Of a stretch of 38,643 bases of DNA, positions 29,937-36,333 are shown in pieces. Both the position numbers and the translations under genes were made by a program. The DNA lies in NCBI GenBank assembly GCA_946221035.1, contig CAMIME010000020.1:1-38643 (forward strand), read 5' to 3'. The number at the start of each line of letters is the position of its first letter. Within the stretch, counting starts at the first letter, position 1. Below the pieces are notes generated by a model. The model was not told the origin of the DNA, ran no database searches, and saw only the letters and a list, made by a program, of their open reading frames with translations. The DNA is from an uncultured Campylobacter sp. (GTDB lineage Bacteria; Actinomycetota; Actinomycetes; Mycobacteriales; Mycobacteriaceae).

Positions 29937-30404
29937 CTACCAGCGGTAGTGAGCGAAGGCGCGGTTGGCCTCAGCCATCTTGTGCGTGTCCTCGCGGCGC
30001 TTCACGGATGCGCCGAGACCGTTGGACGCATCCAGGATCTCGTTCGCCAGACGCTCCGTCATGGAGTTCTCGCGGCGCTGGCGGGTGAAGGTCACCATCC
30101 AACGCAGAGCGAGGGTGGTGGAGCGGGCCGGCTTCACGTCGACCGGCACCTGGTAGGTCGCGCCACCGACACGGCGGGAGCGAACCTCGAGGTCCGGGCG
30201 GATGTTGCCAATGGCCTTCTCCAGGGTGCCAACCGGGTCGGTGCCGGTCTTCTCGCGGCACTGCTCGAGCGCGCCGTAGACGATGCGCTCAGCGGTGGAC
30301 TTTTTGCCGTCCTGCAGGATCTTGTTCACCAACATGGTGACAAGCTCGGAACCGTAAACCGGATCCTTGACTACGGGACGCTTCGGTGCTTGTTGCTTAC
30401 GCAT
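29937..30404 (-). CDS. rpsG: 30S ribosomal protein S7
   Basis: S7 nucleates the 30S head and contacts the E-site tRNA. The 155-residue product starts MRKQQAPKRPVVKDPVYGSELVTMLVNKILQDGKKSTAERIVYGALE. It contains VEVRSRRVGGATYQVPVDVKPARSTTLALRWMV-type sequence and ends HKMAEANRAFAHYRW. The AAGGGAC Shine-Dalgarno lies upstream. It follows rpsL by three bases. Confidence 0.98.
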   Translation of the reverse strand: MRKQQAPKRPVVKDPVYGSELVTMLVNKILQDGKKSTAERIVYGALEQCREKTGTDPVGTLEKAIGNIRPDLEVRSRRVGGATYQVPVDVKPARSTTLALRWMVTFTRQRRENSMTERLANEILDASNGLGASVKRREDTHKMAEANRAFAHYRW

Positions 30405-30407
30405 TGA

Positions 30408-30779
30408 TTACTGTCCCTTCTTCGCGCCGTAACGGGAGCGAGCCTGCTTGCGGTCCTTGACACCCTGGGTATCCAGTGCGCCGCGGATGATCTTGTAACG
30501 GACACCCGGCAGGTCCTTCACACGACCACCGCGCACGAGCACCATGGAGTGCTCCTGCAGGTTGTGGCCCTCACCCGGGATGTAGGCGGAAACCTCGATG
30601 CCGGAGGTCAGACGCACACGCGCAACCTTGCGCAGTGCCGAGTTCGGCTTCTTCGGGGTGGTGGTGTACACACGCGTGCACACGCCGCGGCGCTGCGGGG
30701 AACCCTTCAGCGCAGCAGTTGCCACCTTGGTGGACTTGTCGGTGCGGCCCTTGCGGACCAGCTGCTGAATAGTAGGCAT
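30408..30779 (-). CDS. rpsL: 30S ribosomal protein S12
   Basis: S12 is the decoding-centre accuracy protein. The 123-residue product has TTTPKKPNSALRKVARVRLTSG with the Lys43-equivalent, and LVRGGRVKDLPGVRYKIIRG with the Lys88-equivalent. Both Lys are intact, so no known streptomycin-resistance change is present. It is first in the rpsL-rpsG unit. A 225-bp gap separates it from the divergent membrane-protein gene, so its promoter must lie there. Confidence 0.98.
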   Translation of the reverse strand: MPTIQQLVRKGRTDKSTKVATAALKGSPQRRGVCTRVYTTTPKKPNSALRKVARVRLTSGIEVSAYIPGEGHNLQEHSMVLVRGGRVKDLPGVRYKIIRGALDTQGVKDRKQARSRYGAKKGQ

Positions 30780-30945
30780 TCACACTCTTTCGTGGTTACG
30801 CGCCGGTGCACATGTGGGCATACATGCAAAAATGGGGGCTCTTCTTCGGGGCCCTGCCGATTGCATGAACACCCACGTGCCGGTGGCGCATGGAGTTCGA
30901 GAAACTTCGCACCGCAACGCGCGGGCGAAACCTCGACGAATGTAC

Positions 30946-30990
30946 ACCGGAGGTTCGTCGAAAAGCAAACTGCGTATCGACGAGCCCCCG
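30946..30990. repeat. inverted pair of dispersed-repeat copies (E and F)
   Basis: Copy E (plus, 30946-30968) reads ACCGGAGGTTCGTCGA followed by AAAGCAA. Copy F (minus, 30975-30990) reads CCGGGGGCTCGTCGATA. Together they form an imperfect hairpin. Confidence 0.55.
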
Positions 30991-30992
30991 GT

Positions 30993-30998
30993 TACACT
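30993..30998 (+). promoter_or_regulatory. -10 of leaderless membrane-protein mRNA
   Basis: TACACT ends six bases before the ATG at 31005; no Shine-Dalgarno is present. Confidence 0.5.
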
Positions 30999-31004
30999 GC
31001 AGCC

Positions 31005-32360
31005 ATGCAAGGCGCTGCGCTGCGGGACATCGCCCGCGAGTCCGTGATCATCCCGGCACGCGCGCTTCGGCTGCTGGTCCAGCATCTGCCACAGCTCATC
31101 ACCATCATCTGTCTCGGCCTAGCCGGCCGGCAAGCCGTGATCTGGTTTGCGTACTGGATCTCGAGTTTTAACACGCTCCTGGCGAACCTGCTCATGCCAC
31201 TTGCCCCGTTGTCGGTGATGTTCTCGCTCATCCTCGCGCTTTGGCTGCTGCGGCCCTCACTCCCCTTTCTCGCCGCGACGTTCCCAGACCGCAAAGACAC
31301 CCCGACCCGCACCCGCGTCCTCTCCGCGGGCGGCATGCTCATTTCCTTCCTTACCGTGTACGCCACCCACGGGATGCTCAAGGAGGACCTCGCAGCGTTT
31401 CGCCGCGCCGCCACCTACGACGAGTACATCAACCAGGGTTTAGAGGCTGATTTCACCCGCGCGTTCGTGGACGGGACGTGGTCGCTCATCGGTCTCATCG
31501 GCGGCACCATCGTGCTGCGCAAGATCATCGGGTACTTCGCCTTGGCGGAGAAGGGCCTCGGGTTCACCTACCTCGCGGCCTACCTTGAGGTCCTGTGGAT
31601 GACCACGGTGTCCGTGTTCCTTACCAACAAACTCTCCGCCGTGCAGGACTGGGCGCTGACCCGACGCTCCATTGCCCCCGCGTACCGCCAGTACCAGGAG
31701 TTCGTGGTCCAGCTCGAAGATTCCGCAGGCCCGCTTTACGACGTTTGGACGTGGCTCGGCGACACCCTCCCCTCCCTGGGCCAGCTGGTGACCGTCCCAA
31801 TCGCCTGGCTCACCCTCGGCGCCGTGGTCTTCGGCACCTCGCTGACGGCGAAGGAGGCGGCATCGGGTGAGACTGCCGGTGACGGAGATGAAGATGACGG
31901 CGCCACGAACATGCGCGGCCGAGTCCGGGCAGCGGCGAGGGGAGAGGCCAAACATGCCGTCGAAGAAGCGATGCAACCCGTCGCCGGGCCGCTGAAGACG
32001 ACGTGGAAGGGCTTGAAGACGTTGGCGCGGGCCGGGCTGGTACCGATGGTGATCTTCTGCATCGTGTTCATGCTCGCCGTCGCAGTTGAGCTGGGTGTGG
32101 TCGAAATCGGCCGGGCAATCGTCGGGCCCCAGTTTTTTAACCTCGAGGTCGAGCAGATCCTCGCTTACATCTTGATCGTCGCGCGCGCCGCGTACCTTAT
32201 CGTCGTGGTGTGCCTGATCGCCTCAGGGCTGGACTTCTTCCTGCGCCACAGTTACGCGCCGCCGGAGGGCTCCTCAGATGCAGCTCTGGACACCAGCTCA
32301 TCGATGAAGTCTTCGGGCTCCGGCAGCTCCAGCGTGACACAGTCCGGCACCGCCCAGTAG
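31005..32360 (+). CDS. multi-pass membrane protein of unknown function
   Basis: I do not recognise this 451-residue protein. I count about eight hydrophobic segments (about 28-50, 55-85, 106-120, 158-180, 188-207, 258-278, 345-365, 388-412). A charged cytoplasmic stretch lies at 283-330 (GETAGDGDEDDG, then basic). The C-terminal tail from 417 is Ser/Gly-rich. The ATG at 31005 is favoured because a TACACT -10 sits six bases upstream; the frame is open much further upstream, across rpsL, and that longer reading is rejected. The last 109 bases overlap the convergent gene in antisense. No transport or enzyme motif is visible. Confidence 0.82.
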   Translation: MQGAALRDIARESVIIPARALRLLVQHLPQLITIICLGLAGRQAVIWFAYWISSFNTLLANLLMPLAPLSVMFSLILALWLLRPSLPFLAATFPDRKDTPTRTRVLSAGGMLISFLTVYATHGMLKEDLAAFRRAATYDEYINQGLEADFTRAFVDGTWSLIGLIGGTIVLRKIIGYFALAEKGLGFTYLAAYLEVLWMTTVSVFLTNKLSAVQDWALTRRSIAPAYRQYQEFVVQLEDSAGPLYDVWTWLGDTLPSLGQLVTVPIAWLTLGAVVFGTSLTAKEAASGETAGDGDEDDGATNMRGRVRAAARGEAKHAVEEAMQPVAGPLKTTWKGLKTLARAGLVPMVIFCIVFMLAVAVELGVVEIGRAIVGPQFFNLEVEQILAYILIVARAAYLIVVVCLIASGLDFFLRHSYAPPEGSSDAALDTSSSMKSSGSGSSSVTQSGTAQ

Positions 32361-32929
32361 AAGGTTAGCGTGCGAGGCTGCACCCCGTGAGGCACCACAA
32401 TCGCATTGAGTTTTCTCCATTTCTCCGGACGCGGTGAGCCTGGGTCGATCATCCGCTCCTCCGACATGAACTCCACTCCCCGAACACTTGGGCCCTCCTT
32501 ACCGCGAGGGACACAGTCTTCGTCCATGCCGAGCAACAGCTGGTTTTTGAGGTTTCCCTCTAGCATCGTCTTATAGCTGGGGTACTCTCTCCCGTCCGAA
32601 CCCTCGGCTCGGGCCCAGCACTGCACCAGGATGGCATCAGGAGGGGCTTCCCACTCCGTCCGTGCGACCCACACGTCGAAGCCCTCCTTGGTGGTGAAGC
32701 CCAGCGGGTTGTCTGGTGCAAGCTTCTCGAAATCGACAACGCGCACGGAGGCCGCGCGACGCGCGTCTTCAAAACCCACCGGGAAATCGAAGCTGGCTGT
32801 CTCCCCCGGCGCGACAACCATCTCATTGGACCACGAGTTCGGCTTGACCAGGCTGAAGTATGGCTGGGACGAAGCGGCCAGCATCAGGCCAGCTGCTACC
32901 GGTGCGCTGAGCCACCAATACCATTTCAT
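32252..32929 (-). CDS. exported/anchored protein, third gene of the cassette
   Basis: This 225-residue protein is unrecognised. It starts MKWYWWLSAPVAAGLMLAASS, a signal anchor or signal peptide. The rest is a soluble domain with two Cys (in VQCWARAEG and DEDCVPRG) that could form a disulfide, then RPEKWRKLNAIVVPHGV and LTFYWAVPDCVTLELPEP. I chose the ATG at 32929, which overlaps the stop of the previous gene by four bases (ATGA). The end of the gene overlaps the convergent membrane-protein gene by 109 bases. It is co-transcribed with two other exported proteins of similar size. Confidence 0.78.
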   Translation of the reverse strand: MKWYWWLSAPVAAGLMLAASSQPYFSLVKPNSWSNEMVVAPGETASFDFPVGFEDARRAASVRVVDFEKLAPDNPLGFTTKEGFDVWVARTEWEAPPDAILVQCWARAEGSDGREYPSYKTMLEGNLKNQLLLGMDEDCVPRGKEGPSVRGVEFMSEERMIDPGSPRPEKWRKLNAIVVPHGVQPRTLTFYWAVPDCVTLELPEPEDFIDELVSRAASEEPSGGA

Positions 32930-33435
32930 ATCCGCATGCCCTCCCGAACGAGCTCTGGGACCTCGTTCGCTTCCGCCAATATCGGATCGAGCGGGATGAC
33001 CATCAGCGGCCCCATGCGGCTGGGTACCCTGAAAGTGAGACTGGCCCCTGGAAGCTGTTCCCGCGGAATCTCCACAACCATCGTGCACGTGCTGCGCAAG
33101 CCTGGGTATATCTCGTCACAGTCTTGCGGTATATAGCTCTCCGACAGGTATTCTTTCCCGTCAGTAGATCTCACCGACAGTTTCGGCGTTTTCGCGTCCT
33201 TGATGTACGTGAATTCGAGCACTAACCAGACCGCGTTGGTAGGCACGCCGTTCAAGTTCTCAGTCAGGGTTGCTCGCACATCGTCCACCTCCCCGATGAT
33301 TGGCGCCTGGTTGCCGTAAATGAACGGGGCGGCGGCTACCTGTTGGGCAGACGGGAGGGCGTCGCGAAGCTGCATGCCCAAGACCAGCAGCGCGAGCGCT
33401 GCCGCCACCGTCCACACGCGCATGTCGCCTTTCAC
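32926..33435 (-). CDS. exported Ig-like (DUF4352-type) protein, second gene of the cassette
   Basis: This 169-residue protein has a signal anchor at about 6-22 (VWTVAAALALLVLGMQL) and one extracytoplasmic domain. The stretch NAVWLVLEFTYIKDAKTPKLSVRSTDGKEYLSES looks like the DUF4352/telomeric-repeat-like Ig fold, and the two Cys (QDCDEIYPGLRSTC) may bridge. The GTG at 33435 overlaps the previous stop (GTGA); an ATG at 33423 after GAAAGG is an equally good start. The function is unknown. It shares layout, but little sequence, with the flanking genes. Confidence 0.78.
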   Translation of the reverse strand: MKGDMRVWTVAAALALLVLGMQLRDALPSAQQVAAAPFIYGNQAPIIGEVDDVRATLTENLNGVPTNAVWLVLEFTYIKDAKTPKLSVRSTDGKEYLSESYIPQDCDEIYPGLRSTCTMVVEIPREQLPGASLTFRVPSRMGPLMVIPLDPILAEANEVPELVREGMRI

Positions 33436-34067
33436 TTCAGGCTTACCTCCGCGACCACCTCACTCGGCAGCCAACTCGTGTCACCGTCGAGGATCGACTT
33501 TTTGAACTCGTAACTTTCCAGCACCAGTGTGTCCGCGGCGGCTGCCTGGCCGGGGCCGGAACCGTCGAGAGGATCGTAGAACGCGAGCGCGATGTCGAGC
33601 GGAACATCCGGGTTGGAGTGAATCTGTTCGCCGAAATCATCTAAGGGCAGTTCGTTTCCGGTGATACGGAACGTCTTGGACAGGAACTCGGGCTGTTGGT
33701 CGTGCGGTAGTTCCGAGTTCCTCAGCTTGAATATCTTGAGCAAATCGAAGGGGCCCAACGCCACCGACGTCGTATTGGTCACCCGCATTTCAATCACCCG
33801 GATGCCATCCTTGACGTAGGTTCTCCGGATCTCCACATCCAGCGGCGCGACCTTCATTTGGATTGGTTCGTCTCCGGCCACGGGCGCGGCAGCCGTGACG
33901 AAACCTTTCGGCTCCGCCGCGTCGAACCCACCCAGAAGCCCCGTGACACCGGCCAGAGCAAGCAACGCAAGGAGCGTCATGTTCGTGCGCGTTGCCAAGT
34001 CCCCGGCTGCAGACTTGACAAAGCCGCGCACCGGCGTCTTCGCATGCTTGGGGGACGTTCCGCTCAC
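33432..34067 (-). CDS. exported Ig-like protein, first gene of the cassette
   Basis: This 211-residue protein has a basic cytoplasmic N-terminus (SPKHAKTPVRGFVKSAAG), one membrane segment (about 30-48, MTLLALLALAGVTGLLGGF) and an external domain. The domain includes VEIRRTYVKDGIRVIEMRVTNTTSVALGPFDL, again a DUF4352-like strand pattern. The GTG at 34067 has TAAAAT six bases upstream, so the cassette mRNA is probably leaderless. It leads three genes joined by 4-base overlaps. The function is unknown. Confidence 0.78.
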   Translation of the reverse strand: MSGTSPKHAKTPVRGFVKSAAGDLATRTNMTLLALLALAGVTGLLGGFDAAEPKGFVTAAAPVAGDEPIQMKVAPLDVEIRRTYVKDGIRVIEMRVTNTTSVALGPFDLLKIFKLRNSELPHDQQPEFLSKTFRITGNELPLDDFGEQIHSNPDVPLDIALAFYDPLDGSGPGQAAAADTLVLESYEFKKSILDGDTSWLPSEVVAEVSLK

Positions 34068-34073
34068 GCCTGG

Positions 34074-34079
34074 ATTTTA
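34074..34079 (-). promoter_or_regulatory. -10 of leaderless exported cassette
   Basis: Minus-strand TAAAAT ends six bases before the GTG at 34067; no Shine-Dalgarno is present. Confidence 0.5.
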
Positions 34080-34113
34080 AGCCGGAGCAGGGCGCCTGCG
34101 CGCGGGTTCGGGT

Positions 34114-34119
34114 TAACCT
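34114..34119 (+). promoter_or_regulatory. -10 of leaderless DUF1707 gene
   Basis: TAACCT ends six bases before the ATG at 34126; no Shine-Dalgarno is present. Confidence 0.5.
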
Positions 34120-34125
34120 GGGCTC

Positions 34126-34731
34126 ATGACCACACCAAATGCTCCCCGCAAGCGCGCCAGCAACGCCGAGCGCGAGCGCATTTCGCAGTTGCTTCACGAC
34201 GCCCACGTTGACGGCCAGCTCACCCTCACCGAATTCGACGACCGCACAAAGGCACTGTGGGCCGCCATCTACGCCGACGAACTGCCCGCCCTCGTCGCAG
34301 ACCTCTCCCCCGCGCCAGCACCAGTTCCGGCCACCCACGTCACCAGTGGGACCGCCGGCAGTGCCCTGTCGTTTTCCATTATGGGCGGCAGCGAACGAAG
34401 GGGCGACTGGTCGGTCGCGCCGACACACACCTCCATCACCGTGATGGGCGGCAACAGCCTGGACCTGCGCGAGGCACGGCTCGGCGCCCACGAGACCGTC
34501 ATTAACGCCGTCGCCGTAATGGGCGGCATCGCCATCATCGTTCCGGAAGACGTGCGCGTTATCGACAACGGCATGGGCATCATGGGCGGTTTCGGCATCA
34601 AGGACCATCCCTCGTGCGGGCTCTCGTCTGCTGATGTCCCCGACGAGGCACCGGTAGTGCGAGTGCGCGGCTTGGCCCTGATGGGCGGGGTGGGCATCAT
34701 CCGCGCGGCACGCGACGCCGAGGTCCGCTAG
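34126..34731 (+). CDS. DUF1707 domain protein with LiaF-like MGG repeats
   Basis: This 201-residue soluble protein starts with a DUF1707 domain (about 8-60: ASNAERERISQLLHDAHVDGQLTLTEFDDRTKALWAAIYADELPALVADL). The C-terminal part has five MGG turns (SIMGGSE, TVMGGNSLDLREA, AVMGGIAIIVPEDV, GIMGGFGIKD, LMGGVGII) in a beta-solenoid pattern like LiaF/DUF2154 cell-wall-antibiotic-response proteins. There is no membrane segment. The role is probably envelope-stress sensing or signalling, by family only. It is divergent from the exported cassette, with 58 bp between start codons, so the two promoters are close. Confidence 0.85.
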   Translation: MTTPNAPRKRASNAERERISQLLHDAHVDGQLTLTEFDDRTKALWAAIYADELPALVADLSPAPAPVPATHVTSGTAGSALSFSIMGGSERRGDWSVAPTHTSITVMGGNSLDLREARLGAHETVINAVAVMGGIAIIVPEDVRVIDNGMGIMGGFGIKDHPSCGLSSADVPDEAPVVRVRGLALMGGVGIIRAARDAEVR

Positions 34732-34801
34732 ATCCTCGGTGCGGTTGGTGCGGTGCCCCCGCGCGTTCCCGGGACAAATTTCGCACCCGCCCTCCCCGCG
34801 A

Positions 34802-34851
34802 CCTGGGGAAACTGACAGATTCCACATCCCCCATGCAAAATCTGTCCCAGG
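34802..34851. other. long inverted repeat between convergent genes
   Basis: GACAGATT (34814-34821) and AATCTGTC (34839-34846) are a perfect 8-bp inverted repeat. The flanks CCTGG (34802-34806) and CCAGG (34847-34851) extend the fold with a bulge. No T tract follows on either strand. It lies in the 140-bp gap between the DUF1707 and DUF4143 gene ends. Confidence 0.45.
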
Positions 34852-34871
34852 CAGCAACGGCGGGGTAGGTA

Positions 34872-36155
34872 CTAGGCCCCCAGAAGCGCCAAGGGGACCA
34901 CAGCTACACCATCGGCGCGGCGGTACGCCTGGGAACCGGTGGTGAGGATGACGAGGTCGGAGACGTCGCCACGCATCTGCTCCTTGAACCAGTGGAGGTG
35001 ACGGACGTCCCGGTTATCGATACCCGCCGCGAGCTTCACCTCGATACCCAACAGCGCGCCCCCTTGGCCCTCAACGACAAGGTCCACCTCGTGATCGCCG
35101 CCGTGAGTTCGCAGATGAAACGTCCGCGCTTGCGCTGCTTGGGCCACAATCCGAACACCGAGCGCCGCCAGCGATTCGAGCAAGGGGCCGAACATGTGCG
35201 CCCCACGTCCATTAAGCAGATCGGTCGCGCTCAGGTCGAGCAGCCGTAGCGCGAGCGCAGGATCCGCAAGTTGGTGCTTCGGTGCTTGGCTTACCCGCTT
35301 AAGAGGGTTGCGGAACGAGGTCCATCCAGGAATCGGATCCAAGAGCCAAAGCTGTTGGAGGTGGTCACGGTAACGGATCGTCGTATCCTTGGACGGCTGG
35401 TACCCGTCGCCGCCTGTTGTTGCGTCCAGAATGCTGCTGTACGTCGCGGTTGTCGACGATGCGGCAGCGTACGCGGCGAGCCAACGGCGCAGCGTTTCGG
35501 GCCGCCGAACCTCGACGTCTCGGTCCGGTAGATCTCGATCGATGATTCGCAACAGATACGAATCCAGCTGTACCTGCTGCAACCTGGGTGGCAAGGGCGC
35601 GATCCCGGGAAAGCCGCTGGAGGCGATTGCTTGTGCATACTCGACGATTGAGAAAGAGCTAGACCCCCCGATCTTCGCCTGTGACCCCGCGTAGCCGATG
35701 TCGGGGCCACCCTCGCTGCCGTAAAGCAGATCGGTAAAACTCACAGTCGGTTCCACCAGACCGCGCTCGTGCAGCCCCATCGGGCGCATCCTCAACGAAA
35801 TGATACGACCCGCGCCGGAATGCGTTCCCGCGGCATCGACTGGCGTGGCAGACCCGGTCAACAGAAACCGCCCGGGCGGTGCCCCGGCATCAACTTGCCG
35901 GCGCACTGAGTCCCAGACCTGGGGAAGGTGCTGCCATTCGTCGAAAAGCACTCCTCCTTCCGGAAGTGCCTGTAGGTCGAAATCAGCGGCAACGATCTTT
36001 CGCTGATCGGGGTTATCCAGACTAAACGTGTGGGAAACACGTCGACCCGCCGTCTCAGTTTTACCGACGCCCTTGGGTCCGTCCAAGGCCACCGCGGCCA
36101 AATGGGGAAGGAGCTCGTCGAGCTCAGCGTCGATGGTTCGGTCTAGATAGGTCAT
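34872..36155 (-). CDS. AAA ATPase with DUF4143 (nuclease-like) domain
   Basis: This 427-residue protein has an AAA_14-type ATPase domain: Walker A GPKGVGKT (26-33), Walker B VLFDEW (69-74), LLTGSATP at 98-105 and SLRMRPMGLHERGL. The C-terminal DUF4143 part (about 190-427) has SYLLRIIDRDLPDRD and GDHEVDLVVEG with GIEVKL, a PD-(D/E)xK-like nuclease signature. Such ATPases are common in accessory regions and their function is unsettled. The ATG has TAATAT, with TGC before it, seven bases upstream (leaderless). Three 23-bp iterons lie directly upstream of that promoter. The gene sits next to rpoC with no partner. Confidence 0.9.
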   Translation of the reverse strand: MTYLDRTIDAELDELLPHLAAVALDGPKGVGKTETAGRRVSHTFSLDNPDQRKIVAADFDLQALPEGGVLFDEWQHLPQVWDSVRRQVDAGAPPGRFLLTGSATPVDAAGTHSGAGRIISLRMRPMGLHERGLVEPTVSFTDLLYGSEGGPDIGYAGSQAKIGGSSSFSIVEYAQAIASSGFPGIAPLPPRLQQVQLDSYLLRIIDRDLPDRDVEVRRPETLRRWLAAYAAASSTTATYSSILDATTGGDGYQPSKDTTIRYRDHLQQLWLLDPIPGWTSFRNPLKRVSQAPKHQLADPALALRLLDLSATDLLNGRGAHMFGPLLESLAALGVRIVAQAAQARTFHLRTHGGDHEVDLVVEGQGGALLGIEVKLAAGIDNRDVRHLHWFKEQMRGDVSDLVILTTGSQAYRRADGVAVVPLALLGA

Positions 36156-36162
36156 GAGCTGG

Positions 36163-36168
36163 ATATTA
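36163..36168 (-). promoter_or_regulatory. extended -10 of leaderless DUF4143 gene
   Basis: The minus strand reads TGCTAATAT, with TAATAT ending seven bases before the ATG at 36155. Confidence 0.6.
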
Positions 36169-36174
36169 GCACCG

Positions 36175-36243
36175 CTACTCGACCATTTGCAGGGTTTCTA
36201 CTCGACGTTTTGCAGGCGTCCTACTCGTCCATTTGCGGACTTT
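36175..36243. repeat. three contiguous 23-bp iterons
   Basis: Units are 36175-36197, 36198-36220 and 36221-36243. All begin CTACTCG and keep CTACTCG-nCn-TTTGC-(A)GG, with variable last bases. They lie upstream of the DUF4143 -10 and cover its -35 region and beyond. Confidence 0.85.
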
Positions 36244-36247
36244 GGGT

Positions 36248-36271
36248 GGGGGCCGGAGGTCGTCGATAAGC
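36248..36271 (+). repeat. dispersed repeat, copy C
   Basis: It reads GGGGGCCGGAGGTCGTCG followed by ATAAGC: 18 bases identical to copies A and B plus the exact 11-mer core. Its GGGGCCGG can pair with CCGGCCCC of the rpoC terminator (36282-36289). Confidence 0.7.
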
Positions 36272-36275
36272 AAGC

Positions 36276-36298
36276 AAAAGCCCGGCCCCAAAACCGGG
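36276..36298 (-). terminator. rpoC terminator
   Basis: CCCGG-TTTTGGGG-CCGGG on the minus strand is followed by CTTTTG. It is a short stem with a modest T run, 36 bases after the rpoC stop. Confidence 0.6.
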
Positions 36299-36333
36299 AC
36301 AGCAGACCGTGCTACGCCAGAAGCGCGGGCTGC

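Larger units (their letters stand above)
30780..31004. promoter_or_regulatory. divergent rpsL and membrane-protein promoter region
   Basis: It contains three TCGACGA-core sites in alternating orientation: TCGACGAA (30933-30940), TTCGTCGA (30954-30961) and TCGACGA (30977-30983). The first two form a perfect 8-bp inverted repeat with a 13-base spacer. The last abuts the -10 TACACT (30993-30998) of the plus-strand gene. The rpsL Shine-Dalgarno is GAAAGAG; its -10 was not clear to me. Confidence 0.4.

Noticed and set aside
30549..31004. Upstream extension of the membrane-protein gene through rpsL
   Set aside because: The extension is antisense to rpsL and has no homologous content. The ATG at 31005 has a good -10 six bases upstream.
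36175..36243. CRISPR array
   Set aside because: There are three direct repeats, but they are contiguous, without spacers, and lie in a promoter. No cas gene is present.
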